Assembly (NCBI RefSeq): GCF_900089075.1
Contig: NZ_LT593747.1
Span: forward strand, 323,238-387,237
Length of the DNA stretch: 64,000 nucleotides
Source: Vaginella massiliensis
Lineage (GTDB): Bacteria > Bacteroidota > Bacteroidia > Flavobacteriales > Weeksellaceae
Direction of reading: 5' to 3'
In this document: positions 37,846 through 47,795 of the stretch, piece by piece
Layout: every line of letters begins with the position of its first letter
Numbering within the stretch: the first letter of the stretch is position 1
Program-made: the position numbers and the translations under genes
The notes under the pieces: generated by a model
What the model was told of the DNA's origin: nothing
The model's database searches: none
Seen by the model: the letters and a program-made list of their open reading frames with translations, nothing else

Positions 37846-38830
37846 ACCTGTTGTGCATTTAGGAATTAAAAAAGAAAAAGATTGTCCATTTGATTAAAAA
37901 AAACCGTATATTTAATTGATTACCAAGTCATTAAATATATCAACAATCTTATTCAAAACTACAAAATTATTTTAAAAGAATTGACACACACCTGTAAATA
38001 TATTACTGCAAGTAAGCAAATAGGCTTCCAAAAATGTCTGATTAGGAACTTGTGGCACTCAACCTCACTGCAGAATATATGTCTATTAACTCTGAACTAC
38101 AGTTATTTAGATACATTTCAGGGACTGATTTGGAGGAAAGAATTGAAAGGAGTGTCTACAATAGAAGGAAAAGAAAACTTTTTCCCTACATTGAAAAAAT
38201 CAGAGAAACCTTGAGCAGCAAGTTTTCGGATTTCACCGATGTCTTTATTGTGGATTCCACGCCAATTGAAATCTGTAAAATAAGTCGGGCAAATCGTTCT
38301 GCAATCTGTTCCACGGATGAGATCAAACCTGCATATGGATATTGTGCCGCACAAAAATCTAGGTATTTTGGCTATAAACTTCATGCGGTTTGTGACAAAA
38401 ATGGAATCTTCCACTCGTTTGATTTTTCCCCTGCAAATGTTCACGACGTGAACTATCTGCACGACATTAAGGAGAATTTTGAAAACTGCTTATTAATCGG
38501 CGACAGAGGGTACATCAGCAAAGAACTCCAACTGGATTTATTCAACTATTCCAAGATAAATCTTTCGGTTCCAATGCGTAAAAACCAGCATAATTTTGTG
38601 GAATTTTCCAAGACAAAACCAAAAATCAGGAAGAGGATTGAAACCAATATTTCGCAACTGTGCGGACAGTTCTTAATAAATATTAACCTCGCAAAAACCT
38701 TTCAAGGTTTGGCAACAAGAATAGTATCAAAAATAACTTCTTTTACCATGATTCAATATCTAAATTTTTTCGTTCTTCAAGAGAAGTTTGAATAAGTTAA
38801 AAATTAATTTGTGCTAAATGCACAACAGGT
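37846..38830 (+). mobile_element. IS982-family insertion sequence (ISRa1-like), inactive
   Basis: A 985-bp element bounded by a perfect 17-bp inverted repeat (ACCTGTTGTGCATTTAG at 37846-37862 and its complement at 38814-38830). Between the ends lies one transposase gene whose protein resembles those of IS982 elements of Riemerella and Chryseobacterium. A possible TAAA target duplication is ambiguous because the ends merge with A/T bases. The element is probably immobile because the transposase frame is broken. Confidence 0.88.
37939..38795 (+). pseudogene. IS982 transposase, start codon lost and frameshifted
   Basis: DDE transposase. The expected reading NNLIQNYKIILKELTHTCKYITAS begins after an ATC (37939) where an ATG would stand, runs to about 38045 in one frame, then continues as ELVALNLTAEYMSINSEL in another frame to 38795. 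The break fits a small loss (for example 7 bases) within a sequence reading SDLELVAL in relatives. The main part keeps the catalytic acids in IVDSTPIEI and LIGDRGYISKEL and the final helix with QLCGQFLININLAKTFQGLATR. The GTG at 38052 gives a 247-codon open frame that lacks the N-terminal DNA-binding part. Confidence 0.85.
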
Positions 38831-38843
38831 AAATTTAAACTGA

Positions 38844-41192
38844 TTAAAAAGGATAACCAATCGCAATATTCAAAACTAAATTTTGTCGACGCCAATCTTT
38901 ATTCCCAAAATCGATTTTATCGAACATCCAACGATCATTTTTCTCGTAGTAAGGTACCCGCAACGGCATTGCCAAATCTAGTCGAAGAAGCAGAATAGAA
39001 AAATCCAAACGCAGTCCAACGCCCGCTCCTACCGCCATTTCGCTCAGCCAATCTTTGGAAAATTTCGCTCCTGGGCGCGTTGCATCTTCATTGACCAGCC
39101 AAACATTTCCTGCATCTGCAAAAACACCTACATTCAAGAATCTATAAATATTGGCGCGATATTCCAGATTGGTTTCCAACTTAATATCTCCGGCTTGATC
39201 GAAAAATAATTGGCCGGTTTGCGTTCGCGGATCATAACTACCAGGACCTAAAGTTCTAGCCCGAAATGCGCGAATACTATTGCTACCTCCGGAAAAAAAT
39301 TGTCGGGAAAACGGAACCGTAAGCGAATTTCCGTACGGATACGCAATTCCAGCAATTACCCGCGCGGCAACACTTTGTTTACTGGAAAGCTGATGGTAAA
39401 ATCTAAAATCGTTTTCCATTTTGGCATATTGACTGAAAGGCACACCGAAAATCTGCTTTTCCTTGCCTTCTTTAGCATTAGCTCCGGTGATTAATCCTGT
39501 GAGATTCCCGGCCAAATCAACATAACCTCGATAGTACATCGTGTTGGTTTTAGGCAGCATCGTATTAGTGTAGGTGTACGAATAAGTTGGCCCGTAAATT
39601 AATTGCTTCTGGATTGCCTGCTGCAAATACGGTTTGTCCTGAATATAATTTTGGTAAACTTCGGTCACATTTTCAGGTGCTACCAAGGTAACATCTAGCA
39701 ATTTCAATTCATGTTCCTTTCGGATATTTTCTTTCCATAGATATCCAAACGACGCATTGAAATTGTGCAAAGTGTACCATTTGCTACGGCTTACATATTC
39801 ATAACCGATTCCGGCATTGGTACGCGGAACAAAAGCGCTTGAGGATTGAAAATTAAATGGTGTCAACAACCTTGGAACAGACAATTGAACATTCGCGCCC
39901 GCTCGATAGATATTGCCTTCCCCTCGTTCGTAAACGGAAGATCTCCCACCCATCTGCATATCAAAAGAACCGAAAACAGATGCCTTCAATTGCTCCGCAC
40001 CTCGGAAAATATTTCGGTGAGTCCAATTGAGATTGATCTCTGAACCTGCATAATTTGCCGAATTGGTTTTACCTAAGGCTTCCGCTCTTAAAGATTGAAA
40101 TTCCTTAGGAGTAAGCAAGTAATAGGCATCAAATTTATTCGTTAAGCTATCGGAAATTACAAATTCATTTTTTACAAATTTGAAAACTCCAAGACTGATC
40201 AATCGGTTCAAAGTCAAATTATGGTCCGCACGATTGTAGATGTCGCCTTTTTTAAAATACAGCGCCCTTTCAAACATGACCGGACGAAATTTTTTCTTAG
40301 GATCAACATAATAAAAATCCTTGTAAGCTTCAATGGAATCTATATTTACAGGGATTTTATATACATTTTCTTTCACATCGCGCAAGTTGTAATCGGCATA
40401 CACAATTACATTATTGATGCTGAATTGTTTTTTGGCCAGTTCTGGCGTTTCCTCTTTCAATTTTACAGCAAGTTCGACCTCCGGTTTGCTGGTAACTGTA
40501 CTGTCGGCCTGAACAATGATATTATCCGGATGAAAGTAATAAAAACCATTTTCCTTCATCCGATTATCAATTCTTTCACGCTCAGCTTTGATGACATCGA
40601 GGTCGAAAGGTTTCCCCTTTTTCAGTAATGTTTGATCTTTTACCAATTGAATTTCACGGTTAATTTTGGTGCTGTCTTCCGGAAATTTCACATCGCTGAT
40701 GAGATATCTTGCTCCGGTTTTCACATCATAAACCACTTTTGCAGTTTTCCCATTGATAATGGTATCGTACTGAGCTTTCGCATTGAAATACCCTTTATTT
40801 TCAGAGTAGTTTTCAATTATATCTTTGTTAAATTCCCGGTCTACATCGCCCAAAAGAACAGGTTTCTGCCCCACTTTATTTTTCAGCCAATTGGTAATTC
40901 CTTTGTCTTTTTTGGGCTCCGGGGTAATATTGTAAATCCAAACACGCGGTCGCAAACCCAAAATTGAAGAATTGGGTTTTGGGGTGAGATTATCCTCCAA
41001 GCCGTCTTTCAATGAAGATTTTTCTTTTTTGGAAATCGTGTCATTAATGATATTAATTTTCGCTCCAGTGTAGAGTTTTTCGTTGGGTTGTAATCTTTCG
41101 GTTCCGCATGAAAAAAGAACTGCAGCGACAGAAATACCTGTTGCTATTTTAATATTTTTAAACTGAATTGTATTTCCCATAAATTTCATCAT
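38844..41192 (-). CDS. tamA: BamA/TamA-family outer membrane protein (TamA-like lipoprotein)
   Basis: A protein of about 782 residues. The N-terminus has a lipoprotein-like signal (ISVAAVLFSCGTERL) followed by POTRA-like repeats (about 60-370, e.g. YLISDVKFPEDSTK, PFDLDVIKAERERIDNRM) and a 16-strand surface-antigen barrel with PFSRQFFSGGSNSIRAFRARTLGPGSYDP. The barrel motif is typical of Bacteroidota TamA-like proteins. It works with TamB to insert or transport outer-membrane components. Three ATGs (41192, 41189, 41180) are possible starts; the first stands 3 bases after the tamB stop. The gene lies between two IS982 pieces, 13 bases from the first. Confidence 0.85.
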   Translation of the reverse strand: MMKFMGNTIQFKNIKIATGISVAAVLFSCGTERLQPNEKLYTGAKINIINDTISKKEKSSLKDGLEDNLTPKPNSSILGLRPRVWIYNITPEPKKDKGITNWLKNKVGQKPVLLGDVDREFNKDIIENYSENKGYFNAKAQYDTIINGKTAKVVYDVKTGARYLISDVKFPEDSTKINREIQLVKDQTLLKKGKPFDLDVIKAERERIDNRMKENGFYYFHPDNIIVQADSTVTSKPEVELAVKLKEETPELAKKQFSINNVIVYADYNLRDVKENVYKIPVNIDSIEAYKDFYYVDPKKKFRPVMFERALYFKKGDIYNRADHNLTLNRLISLGVFKFVKNEFVISDSLTNKFDAYYLLTPKEFQSLRAEALGKTNSANYAGSEINLNWTHRNIFRGAEQLKASVFGSFDMQMGGRSSVYERGEGNIYRAGANVQLSVPRLLTPFNFQSSSAFVPRTNAGIGYEYVSRSKWYTLHNFNASFGYLWKENIRKEHELKLLDVTLVAPENVTEVYQNYIQDKPYLQQAIQKQLIYGPTYSYTYTNTMLPKTNTMYYRGYVDLAGNLTGLITGANAKEGKEKQIFGVPFSQYAKMENDFRFYHQLSSKQSVAARVIAGIAYPYGNSLTVPFSRQFFSGGSNSIRAFRARTLGPGSYDPRTQTGQLFFDQAGDIKLETNLEYRANIYRFLNVGVFADAGNVWLVNEDATRPGAKFSKDWLSEMAVGAGVGLRLDFSILLLRLDLAMPLRVPYYEKNDRWMFDKIDFGNKDWRRQNLVLNIAIGYPF

Positions 41193-41195
41193 CAA

Positions 41196-44100
41196 TTATT
41201 TGAATTCAACTGCGCTATTTTTCTGCATTGCTTTTTTGGTTCTTCGGATCTCACGGTTTTGTTTCGCTCGTTGGAAAATATCTTTGAATTCAGTATAATC
41301 CAAAGTGATGACAAACCCAACTCCAGTTTCGATAATTTGTCCTTGCAAAGCTACTTGATACTGATTTTTCCGATATGCACGAAGGGTATATCTGCCATCT
41401 TTCGATAAAGCGTAATCTGCAGTAATATTACCCGCAATATTAGTCATTTCCTCATTTTGGCGTGCTTCTCCTTCGATTCCGAAATTGCTTCCAACGGTGA
41501 TCTTCAGGCGGTCATTTAATAGTTTCTTACTTAAATTTACATTTAAATCGGTTCTTGTATTTTTGTTTCCCGATGAATATTCTTCATAACTGTCAAAATC
41601 GAAGGTCAGATCTACACCAGCTATTAAATCCTGTGCAATATTATTGAGCTGCTGGGACAAGATTTGGCTCACACTCTGTCTCGCCATCGTTCCGGCAGAA
41701 ATTCCGCTTTGACTTTGGAAAGGATTATCGCCTATGAAACGATTCAAAATCAACAGTGCAAAAACCTGTTTGTTGAGTTCCGATTCATCGCGACGGAGCT
41801 GGTTCAGCTTAGTTTCAACATTGTCGATGACCTCTTGATTAACCGCATTGTTATTTTCATCGGTTTGAATATCAAAAGTAATCACCGGTTTCAGCAATTC
41901 TCCTTTTAAAACCAATAACGTATTGAAAGGAATCCTCTGTTTATAGTAGTTCAGCTGATCTTCGGAAAGTTGCTGCTGCACCAAATCAATCGGCGCTGCA
42001 TTGGTTTTATAAATCGCGGTAAAATCCAGGTTTGCGGTGGTTGGTTCGCCGGTCCAGGTGATGGTACTACCCTTTTGGATATCGAATTTTCTTTTAATCA
42101 TGTTAAAAGACATTTCATACGCCCCACTTTCTACCTGATAAACGCCTACCAGCGTAGTTTTTCCCGATGGATCCACACCTCCCGTCAGTTCTGCTTCCCC
42201 TTGAAGTTTCACGAAATCTCCACTGGCTTTATCGATCAATAATGAAATTTTAGCTTCTTTGGTTAAAGAAATATTCACATTAACATCCATTCCTTTGATG
42301 CCGGTTTTCGCATCGATGCTGTCGGCTTTTATGGTTTTATTGAGGACAATTTGGTCCTGATCGATAAATTCCACAATACCTTCTCGATCTTTTATAGTAG
42401 GTGATGTTTGAGGAATCACAAAGGTAAAATCGGTTTTGTCGGTGACTGCTAATTTACCATCAACCTGTGGCAAATCCAAATTTCCGGTAATACCAAGATC
42501 GGCATCAATTGCCAAAATTCCAAACATCATCTTATCGTTATCCGGTTGAGAATCTACCGCCATGAAATCTCTTGCCCTAAGTTTTAAATCAAAAGCAAAG
42601 TCCTTGTAATTTTGGGTTAAAATGTCGCCATCAAAAGTCAATGCATTTCCTTGTGAATCCTTCACTTTAAAATCATCAAACACAATTCCTCTCGGTGCGA
42701 ATCTTATCTCATCATCAAGATGTCTGAAATTGCTTCCGGTTTTCACAATTTCTAAACCAACATCATTGAATTTCAACTTCCCTAATATTTTCGGACTTTC
42801 GGTTTTCCCCGTGATGTCGAAATTTCCGGAAAGGTAACCTTCAGTATTTTCAATGGCATTTAGGGTAAACCCTTGAACCGATTTCATTTGCAGACGATTA
42901 ATTTCCGCTTCTAAATCAAGAAGTTGCGATTCTATATCATAATCTCCGGTAATTTTCACATCATTTTCAAAACCAGAAAGTGCAACATCGGCATACAAAA
43001 GTTTTGCAGTTTTAGTATTCACCTTTGCTGCGATATTTCCGATTGGATTTCCATACATCACCAAATCTGTAACATTTAGATCCGAAGTGAAATTGAGGTT
43101 TTTATAATCCTTTAACCTCACGTTTCCATCGATGGTTCCTTTCGCCAAAAGAGAATCTTTTTTCAGCATTTCGGTGATGGTTTCTATTTTAAAATTTTTC
43201 AAATCAACATTCAGCGGGCTATTCGCGTTTTCATTTTCAGAATTTATGGCAAGACTGCTTTCCCCGTTGCTGAGCAAAAAATTGCGAGCGAAAATTCCAT
43301 TATTTCCGAAACGCAGCACATTATCTGGCGCGACATTCCAGTTAGTGTAATTTAACTTTAAACCATCCGGATCCAAAGAAATTTGTGTTGCATTTTTAAG
43401 CGATTGGGCACTTCCGGCAATCAAAAATTGTTCAACATTTTTCTTGTCTTTTGTTGAAACTCGATATGTGATGAGATTGTTTGCAACGTTTCCGGTTGCA
43501 GCAAATTGATTTAGAGCCAATTTTTCACTTGAAATCTTCTGCGCCTTAAGCTGATATTGCAATGCGTCATTATCATTAGAAACTTTAAACGAAGCATTTT
43601 CAATTAAATTTTCTCCATATTTTAAATTCGGAATTTGCGCATCAACATTGATGTTTTGGGAATCTGCATTGTAATTTACGTTCATGGTAATGGTCTCAAA
43701 ACTTTTGAGTTCCGGAACGAATTTTCTAATTAAATCATCATCTTTCAAAGTCGCCGTAAAATCGAAATATTGATGCGGATCGATTCGCTGCTTTTTCTTG
43801 CCCACATCATAGTAATTGCTCACTGTATTTTGCAGCGCACCGAAAATTTGCGATAGTTTGTATTTTCCGGTCATGGTAAAATCCGCAACTTGAGAATTGA
43901 AATATAAAGCGTTTGAATTCGCAGTAGTTTCAGCTTTCAGACGCATTTCCTGAATCGGTAAAACTTCTTTGGTGTCTGAAATTGCAAACTGATCCAAATT
44001 CAAATAACCATTCAAGAAATCAGGATTCAAATTGGTGAATTCGCCATCAATGTTTCCTGCCAAAATTAGCGGATCTTGGTAGAAACCTAATTTGTAAAGA

Positions 44101-46193
44101 TCAAGTTTGGTGATCGTTCCGCCCAATTTTACGCTAGAATTTTTATCAGACAATTTTCCGGAGGCCAATAAATTGAGATTTGCATTGGGATCATGTGAGA
44201 GAAGATGAATATTATATTTACCAGAATTCAATTTGCCGGAAAGACCAACGTTTTGATAGCGGTAATTTTGATAATCAAATGCTGCCAAATTTCCTTTAAA
44301 ATCCAAGTTTCCATTCTTAAAATTAAAGCTTCTTCCTTTTGCACTCAACCTTCCTCGAACAATCCCCAGGTCTTTATTTTGGATGATTTTTCCGATTTGC
44401 AAATTCGCCAAATTGGCATTAACAGCATACGTTTCTGCATTTTTTCTGCGCATATCGACCAGTGCGTTCAGCACAACATTTCCCAAAGTTGAAACCATTT
44501 TCAGTTTCGTATCGACCACTTTTGTTGTTCCGCGGGCGACTCCCGAAATAGCAAAATATGAAGGCAAAGAAATATTGGAAGGAACGGTATTTTTCGGCAA
44601 AATCTTCAATATAGTTTTTGCGGAGGAACCTAAATTTCGAATTTTCAAGTCATAAAATAACTTATTGGGATCGGTTGCATTTCTTACCACTCCAGAAAGC
44701 GCCAACTTCAAGTCACCCAATCCGGATGCTTGTAAATTGGCAATCTGCATCTCATTCATCGTTCCTTTTATCCTTGCGTCCAGATTGATAGTACCATTAG
44801 GATAAGTATTGAAAGGTGGTGTGTTTCGTAAATCCGGAGCGAAATTCAACAAATCTGCCAAACCAATTTTTGAATTGTAGATATTTGCTGAAATACTTAC
44901 TGCACCAAGATTTGCGGATAATTGTTCGATGGAATTGTAATTTAAAACGATTTCGTCACGCAAGACCGTTCTGGAAGTTTCTAAATAAAGGTTTTTTAGG
45001 TATGCTTGCTTTTCGCCATACACAAAATCGGTATTGAATTTTCGTATTTCAAGGTTGTTCTTCTCCTTAATTTCAGCTTTTTTTACTGTTCCTGCGAACG
45101 TTCCATTCTGCATTTTAAAATCTCTCAAATCGAAATTCAGTTGAGAAAAATCGAGATGGTTGAAATCCATTCCCCAAGATTTTTTGGGCATCGCGGTATT
45201 GTTGTATGAAACCTTTACATCATCTAAAATAGCTTTACCTAGAAGCAGATCCAGCGATTTTTCGGCAGGTGATGGAAGATCAGAGTCTTTCGCTTCTTTT
45301 TGAGGTGCCGAGAACATTTTCGCATCAATATTTGCACCTTTCAAAAGAAATTGATCGACCTCATAACTCTGGTTTTCAATATCGAGTTTATTGATTTTTG
45401 TATTCAGTTCATTAAAGAGAATTTTGGCATAAGTTTTTGAATTATCGTCGCCATAATCTACATTAAAATTGGTGAATTTTATTCCATTTAATGCTAATTT
45501 CATTGGTTTTTTTGCTCGAAGCGAATCCGCCTTTTCATCAACCGTTTCTGCAACTTCTTCCAATAAATCTTGCTTCAATTTTAACTTCAATCCATCCAAA
45601 ACAATATTTCCCACGGCATACGAATTGCGATCAAGATCGAAGGTTTTCACCCGGGTATCGAAATACTTGAATTTAAGATTAATATCATTCCTGGCTTGGT
45701 TATCTATAAATGAAACATTGATATTCTGCAACTTAATTTTGTCTAAAGAAATGACGAATGGCTTACTTTCACTTTCCTGCGAATCTTTTCGGGCAAAAGC
45801 ATCGATAAAATAATCGAAATTAAAAGAACCATTTTTGTTTCTTACAACATTAGCTTTCACTCCATCTAAATCAATTGAAGTAAGATCGACGGTGTTTTTT
45901 AAAAGCTTGGGAATGTTTAATCCGACATCAAACTTTTTGGCATACAGCAACGTATCCACGGTTTGGCCTTGCAGATACAGATTTTCCATCACCAAACTAT
46001 TCGGAAACGTAACATAGAACCGATCGAGAGAAACTTTGGTTTTTACCTTTTTCTCTAAATATATTACCAACCGGTCCTTTAAAAAATTTTGAATTACCGG
46101 TAATTGTAAGCTCAAAACACCTGCGCATAAAATTGCTACAAATATTCCGACACCGATGAGAATTTTTTTGAAGTATTTTTTTGTGTTTCCCAA
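41196..46193 (-). CDS. tamB: Translocation and assembly module protein TamB (DUF490)
   Basis: A 1665-residue AsmA/VPS13-like bridge protein. One N-terminal membrane helix (KKILIGVGIFVAILCAGVLSL) is followed by a long beta-rich rod (about 50-1200) with repeats of the IxLDxVxxxN type. A C-terminal DUF490 domain (about 1200-1640) has VNVNISLTKEAKISLLIDKASGDFVKLQGEAELTGGVDPSGKTTLVG and ALLILNRFIGDNPF. It spans the periplasm to move lipid or assemble proteins with TamA. The first codon is TTG; no in-frame ATG is found upstream before the IS remnant, so the 5' end is uncertain. Confidence 0.87.
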   Translation of the reverse strand: MGNTKKYFKKILIGVGIFVAILCAGVLSLQLPVIQNFLKDRLVIYLEKKVKTKVSLDRFYVTFPNSLVMENLYLQGQTVDTLLYAKKFDVGLNIPKLLKNTVDLTSIDLDGVKANVVRNKNGSFNFDYFIDAFARKDSQESESKPFVISLDKIKLQNINVSFIDNQARNDINLKFKYFDTRVKTFDLDRNSYAVGNIVLDGLKLKLKQDLLEEVAETVDEKADSLRAKKPMKLALNGIKFTNFNVDYGDDNSKTYAKILFNELNTKINKLDIENQSYEVDQFLLKGANIDAKMFSAPQKEAKDSDLPSPAEKSLDLLLGKAILDDVKVSYNNTAMPKKSWGMDFNHLDFSQLNFDLRDFKMQNGTFAGTVKKAEIKEKNNLEIRKFNTDFVYGEKQAYLKNLYLETSRTVLRDEIVLNYNSIEQLSANLGAVSISANIYNSKIGLADLLNFAPDLRNTPPFNTYPNGTINLDARIKGTMNEMQIANLQASGLGDLKLALSGVVRNATDPNKLFYDLKIRNLGSSAKTILKILPKNTVPSNISLPSYFAISGVARGTTKVVDTKLKMVSTLGNVVLNALVDMRRKNAETYAVNANLANLQIGKIIQNKDLGIVRGRLSAKGRSFNFKNGNLDFKGNLAAFDYQNYRYQNVGLSGKLNSGKYNIHLLSHDPNANLNLLASGKLSDKNSSVKLGGTITKLDLYKLGFYQDPLILAGNIDGEFTNLNPDFLNGYLNLDQFAISDTKEVLPIQEMRLKAETTANSNALYFNSQVADFTMTGKYKLSQIFGALQNTVSNYYDVGKKKQRIDPHQYFDFTATLKDDDLIRKFVPELKSFETITMNVNYNADSQNINVDAQIPNLKYGENLIENASFKVSNDNDALQYQLKAQKISSEKLALNQFAATGNVANNLITYRVSTKDKKNVEQFLIAGSAQSLKNATQISLDPDGLKLNYTNWNVAPDNVLRFGNNGIFARNFLLSNGESSLAINSENENANSPLNVDLKNFKIETITEMLKKDSLLAKGTIDGNVRLKDYKNLNFTSDLNVTDLVMYGNPIGNIAAKVNTKTAKLLYADVALSGFENDVKITGDYDIESQLLDLEAEINRLQMKSVQGFTLNAIENTEGYLSGNFDITGKTESPKILGKLKFNDVGLEIVKTGSNFRHLDDEIRFAPRGIVFDDFKVKDSQGNALTFDGDILTQNYKDFAFDLKLRARDFMAVDSQPDNDKMMFGILAIDADLGITGNLDLPQVDGKLAVTDKTDFTFVIPQTSPTIKDREGIVEFIDQDQIVLNKTIKADSIDAKTGIKGMDVNVNISLTKEAKISLLIDKASGDFVKLQGEAELTGGVDPSGKTTLVGVYQVESGAYEMSFNMIKRKFDIQKGSTITWTGEPTTANLDFTAIYKTNAAPIDLVQQQLSEDQLNYYKQRIPFNTLLVLKGELLKPVITFDIQTDENNNAVNQEVIDNVETKLNQLRRDESELNKQVFALLILNRFIGDNPFQSQSGISAGTMARQSVSQILSQQLNNIAQDLIAGVDLTFDFDSYEEYSSGNKNTRTDLNVNLSKKLLNDRLKITVGSNFGIEGEARQNEEMTNIAGNITADYALSKDGRYTLRAYRKNQYQVALQGQIIETGVGFVITLDYTEFKDIFQRAKQNREIRRTKKAMQKNSAVEFK

Positions 46194-46206
46194 ACCTTTG
46201 TTTTTA

Positions 46207-46240
46207 CAAAAATATTTAATCTTAAATGAAATATGTTCAA
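46207..46240 (-). promoter_or_regulatory. Promoter of tamB-tamA
   Basis: Minus strand: TTG (46238-46240), 23 bases, TATTTTTG (46207-46214). This fits the flavobacterial consensus. It lies only about 14 bases before the TTG start of tamB, which would leave a very short leader. Confidence 0.5.
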
Positions 46241-46262
46241 AATTTGCTAAAATAATTACACC

Positions 46263-46428
46263 ACCTGTTGTGCATTTAGCACAAATTAATTTTTAACTTA
46301 TTCAAACTTCTCTTGAAGACGAAAAAATTTAGATATTGAATCATGGTAAAAGAAGTTATTTTTGATACTATTCTTGTTGCCAAACCTTGAAAGGTTTTTG
46401 CGAGGTTAATATTTATTAAGAACTGTCC
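46263..46428 (-). mobile_element. IS982 remnant: 3' end only
   Basis: 166 bases matching the last part of the full IS982 element at 38664-38830, in opposite orientation. The 17-bp terminal repeat lies at 46263-46279. The only difference seen is one missing A near 46319. Similarity stops sharply at AACTGTCC (46428), inside the transposase coding end, where the DUF2779 gene fragment begins. Near identity to the other copy suggests a recent event. Confidence 0.88.
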
Positions 46429-47049
46429 CGCCAATTTCTTCCAGAGAAGCAATCCGCATTTCTATTTCTTTTCGCGGATCGGTATCTTTATGGATGCGAA
46501 ACATTTGGTTGAGGCCATCCACCAAGGCCGGTTTTGTTTTGTCGGCAAGCATCAGAAAAGCAGAAAATTTAAAATCGGGAAATGCTTTCTGCGCTACATA
46601 TTTCTGAAAAGCCAAATCAAACAAGTAAGCTTTCCAGCCTCCGGCCATTCCTCCCTTTTTCCCCACAAAGGTGTAATCGTCCTTCGGATCATAAGATTTC
46701 GCTTTAACCTCGATCAGTTTTACGTTTGAACCTTTTTTATCTACAATATCGGTTCTTACGAACAGGTTTTCTGAGGCAAATGCTGCTTCGAAAAGGCAGA
46801 TATTCCCCTGCTCAAAAGCTTTTTTGGTAGCATTGACGGCTTTGTCATATTCATAATTTTCAGCATCTACAAATCTGCCGGACGGATAAGAAAGCCGCGC
46901 CAGTGCTTCCACCTGAAAGCCGCCTTTTGCAGTGCTTCCAGAAACGGATCCTCTACTTTCTTATTGGCATACCCGCTGTTATCCGTAAAATACAGTTTGT
47001 TGGGGCATTCCAGGCCGAGTTTGAAACGGGATTTGGTGAGGGATATCAT
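46406..47049 (-). pseudogene. DUF2779 protein, frameshifted and truncated by IS982 remnant
   Basis: N-terminal part of a DUF2779 (PD-(D/E)XK-like) protein, normally about 500 residues. The frame starts MISLTKSRFKLGLECPNKLYF at 47049 and breaks near 46930: ctgcaaaaggcggc on the minus strand would read LAKGGFQVEALARL if one G were restored. After the shift the frame runs on through IEVKAKSY (a nuclease-like core) to TDPRKEIEMRIASLEEIGG. It then leaves the family and takes its last residues and stop from the IS982 remnant. Two independent defects make it non-functional. It overlaps the ygjP stop by about one base on the upstream side if the ATG at 47067 is used. Confidence 0.85.
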
Positions 47050-47066
47050 TAGCAATGTAAAATTCA

Positions 47067-47795
47067 TTAATCAATGATTTCATTTCCTGCCACAGGAAGC
47101 GCATTAAGTTCACGCTGATATTCCCGCCAGTTGGGCATATACCGATCAAGTAACGCCCGGAATTCATCATTATGATTCCGAACTAAAAGATGTAATAATT
47201 CATGCAAAATGATATATTCCAGGTAAGGCCGGGGTTTTTTTGCAAGTTCGAGATTCAGGATGATCTTTTTCTTTTTTTCATTGCAAGAGCCCCATTTGGT
47301 CTGCATTTTTCTTATCTCCCAGCTTTCACACTGCAATCCCGTAATTTCCTCCCATTTCTTCAACAGTGCCGGCACGGTTGCCTTCAGATAGTTTCTGTAA
47401 AACTCGGTAAATACTCGCTGTTTAGTTTCTTTATCCGCTCCCGAACGGACATACAATTCCAAGTATTTTTTATTCTTTATTTTGATTTCTGCCTTTCCGG
47501 AATGATCGATTACTTTCAACAAATAACGTTTTCCATCAAAGAAATGGCTTTCGCCAGTGATATACTCTCTTGGCAATTCACGCTGCTGTTCCTGAAAAAG
47601 CTTCTGTCTTTTTTTTATCCAGTGAATTTTCCCAACCACAAATAGCCGTACGGCTTCGTCCGGAAGATCCGAAGGTGCAGAAACACGCACCCTTCCGTTC
47701 GGCGGATATACCGTCAAGTGCATATTCTTGATGTCTTTTTTTACAACATCCACCGTAATATTGGAAACTGTGAGCCGGTACTCGCTAATACTCAT
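47067..47795 (-). CDS. YgjP/SprT-like zinc metallopeptidase family protein
   Basis: A protein of about 242 residues. The zinc motif HELLH in YLEYIILHELLHLLVRNHNDEF with a downstream His, and the preceding MQTKWGSCNEKKKKIILNLEL, mark the YgjP (DUF45) family of M48-related hydrolases. The start is the ATG at 47795 (MSISEYRLTV); a longer in-frame start at 47828 lies within the HsdR remnant. The start overlaps the remnant's stop codon, the usual arrangement of ygjP after hsdR in type I restriction loci. It appears intact, though its operon partners are broken. Confidence 0.88.
   Translation of the reverse strand: MSISEYRLTVSNITVDVVKKDIKNMHLTVYPPNGRVRVSAPSDLPDEAVRLFVVGKIHWIKKRQKLFQEQQRELPREYITGESHFFDGKRYLLKVIDHSGKAEIKIKNKKYLELYVRSGADKETKQRVFTEFYRNYLKATVPALLKKWEEITGLQCESWEIRKMQTKWGSCNEKKKKIILNLELAKKPRPYLEYIILHELLHLLVRNHNDEFRALLDRYMPNWREYQRELNALPVAGNEIID

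Noticed and set aside
38844-46193. Foreign origin of tamAB from base composition
   Set aside because: I compared TCGA counts by eye in tamB with two left-hand genes and saw no clear difference, so composition gives no support; only the IS context remains.
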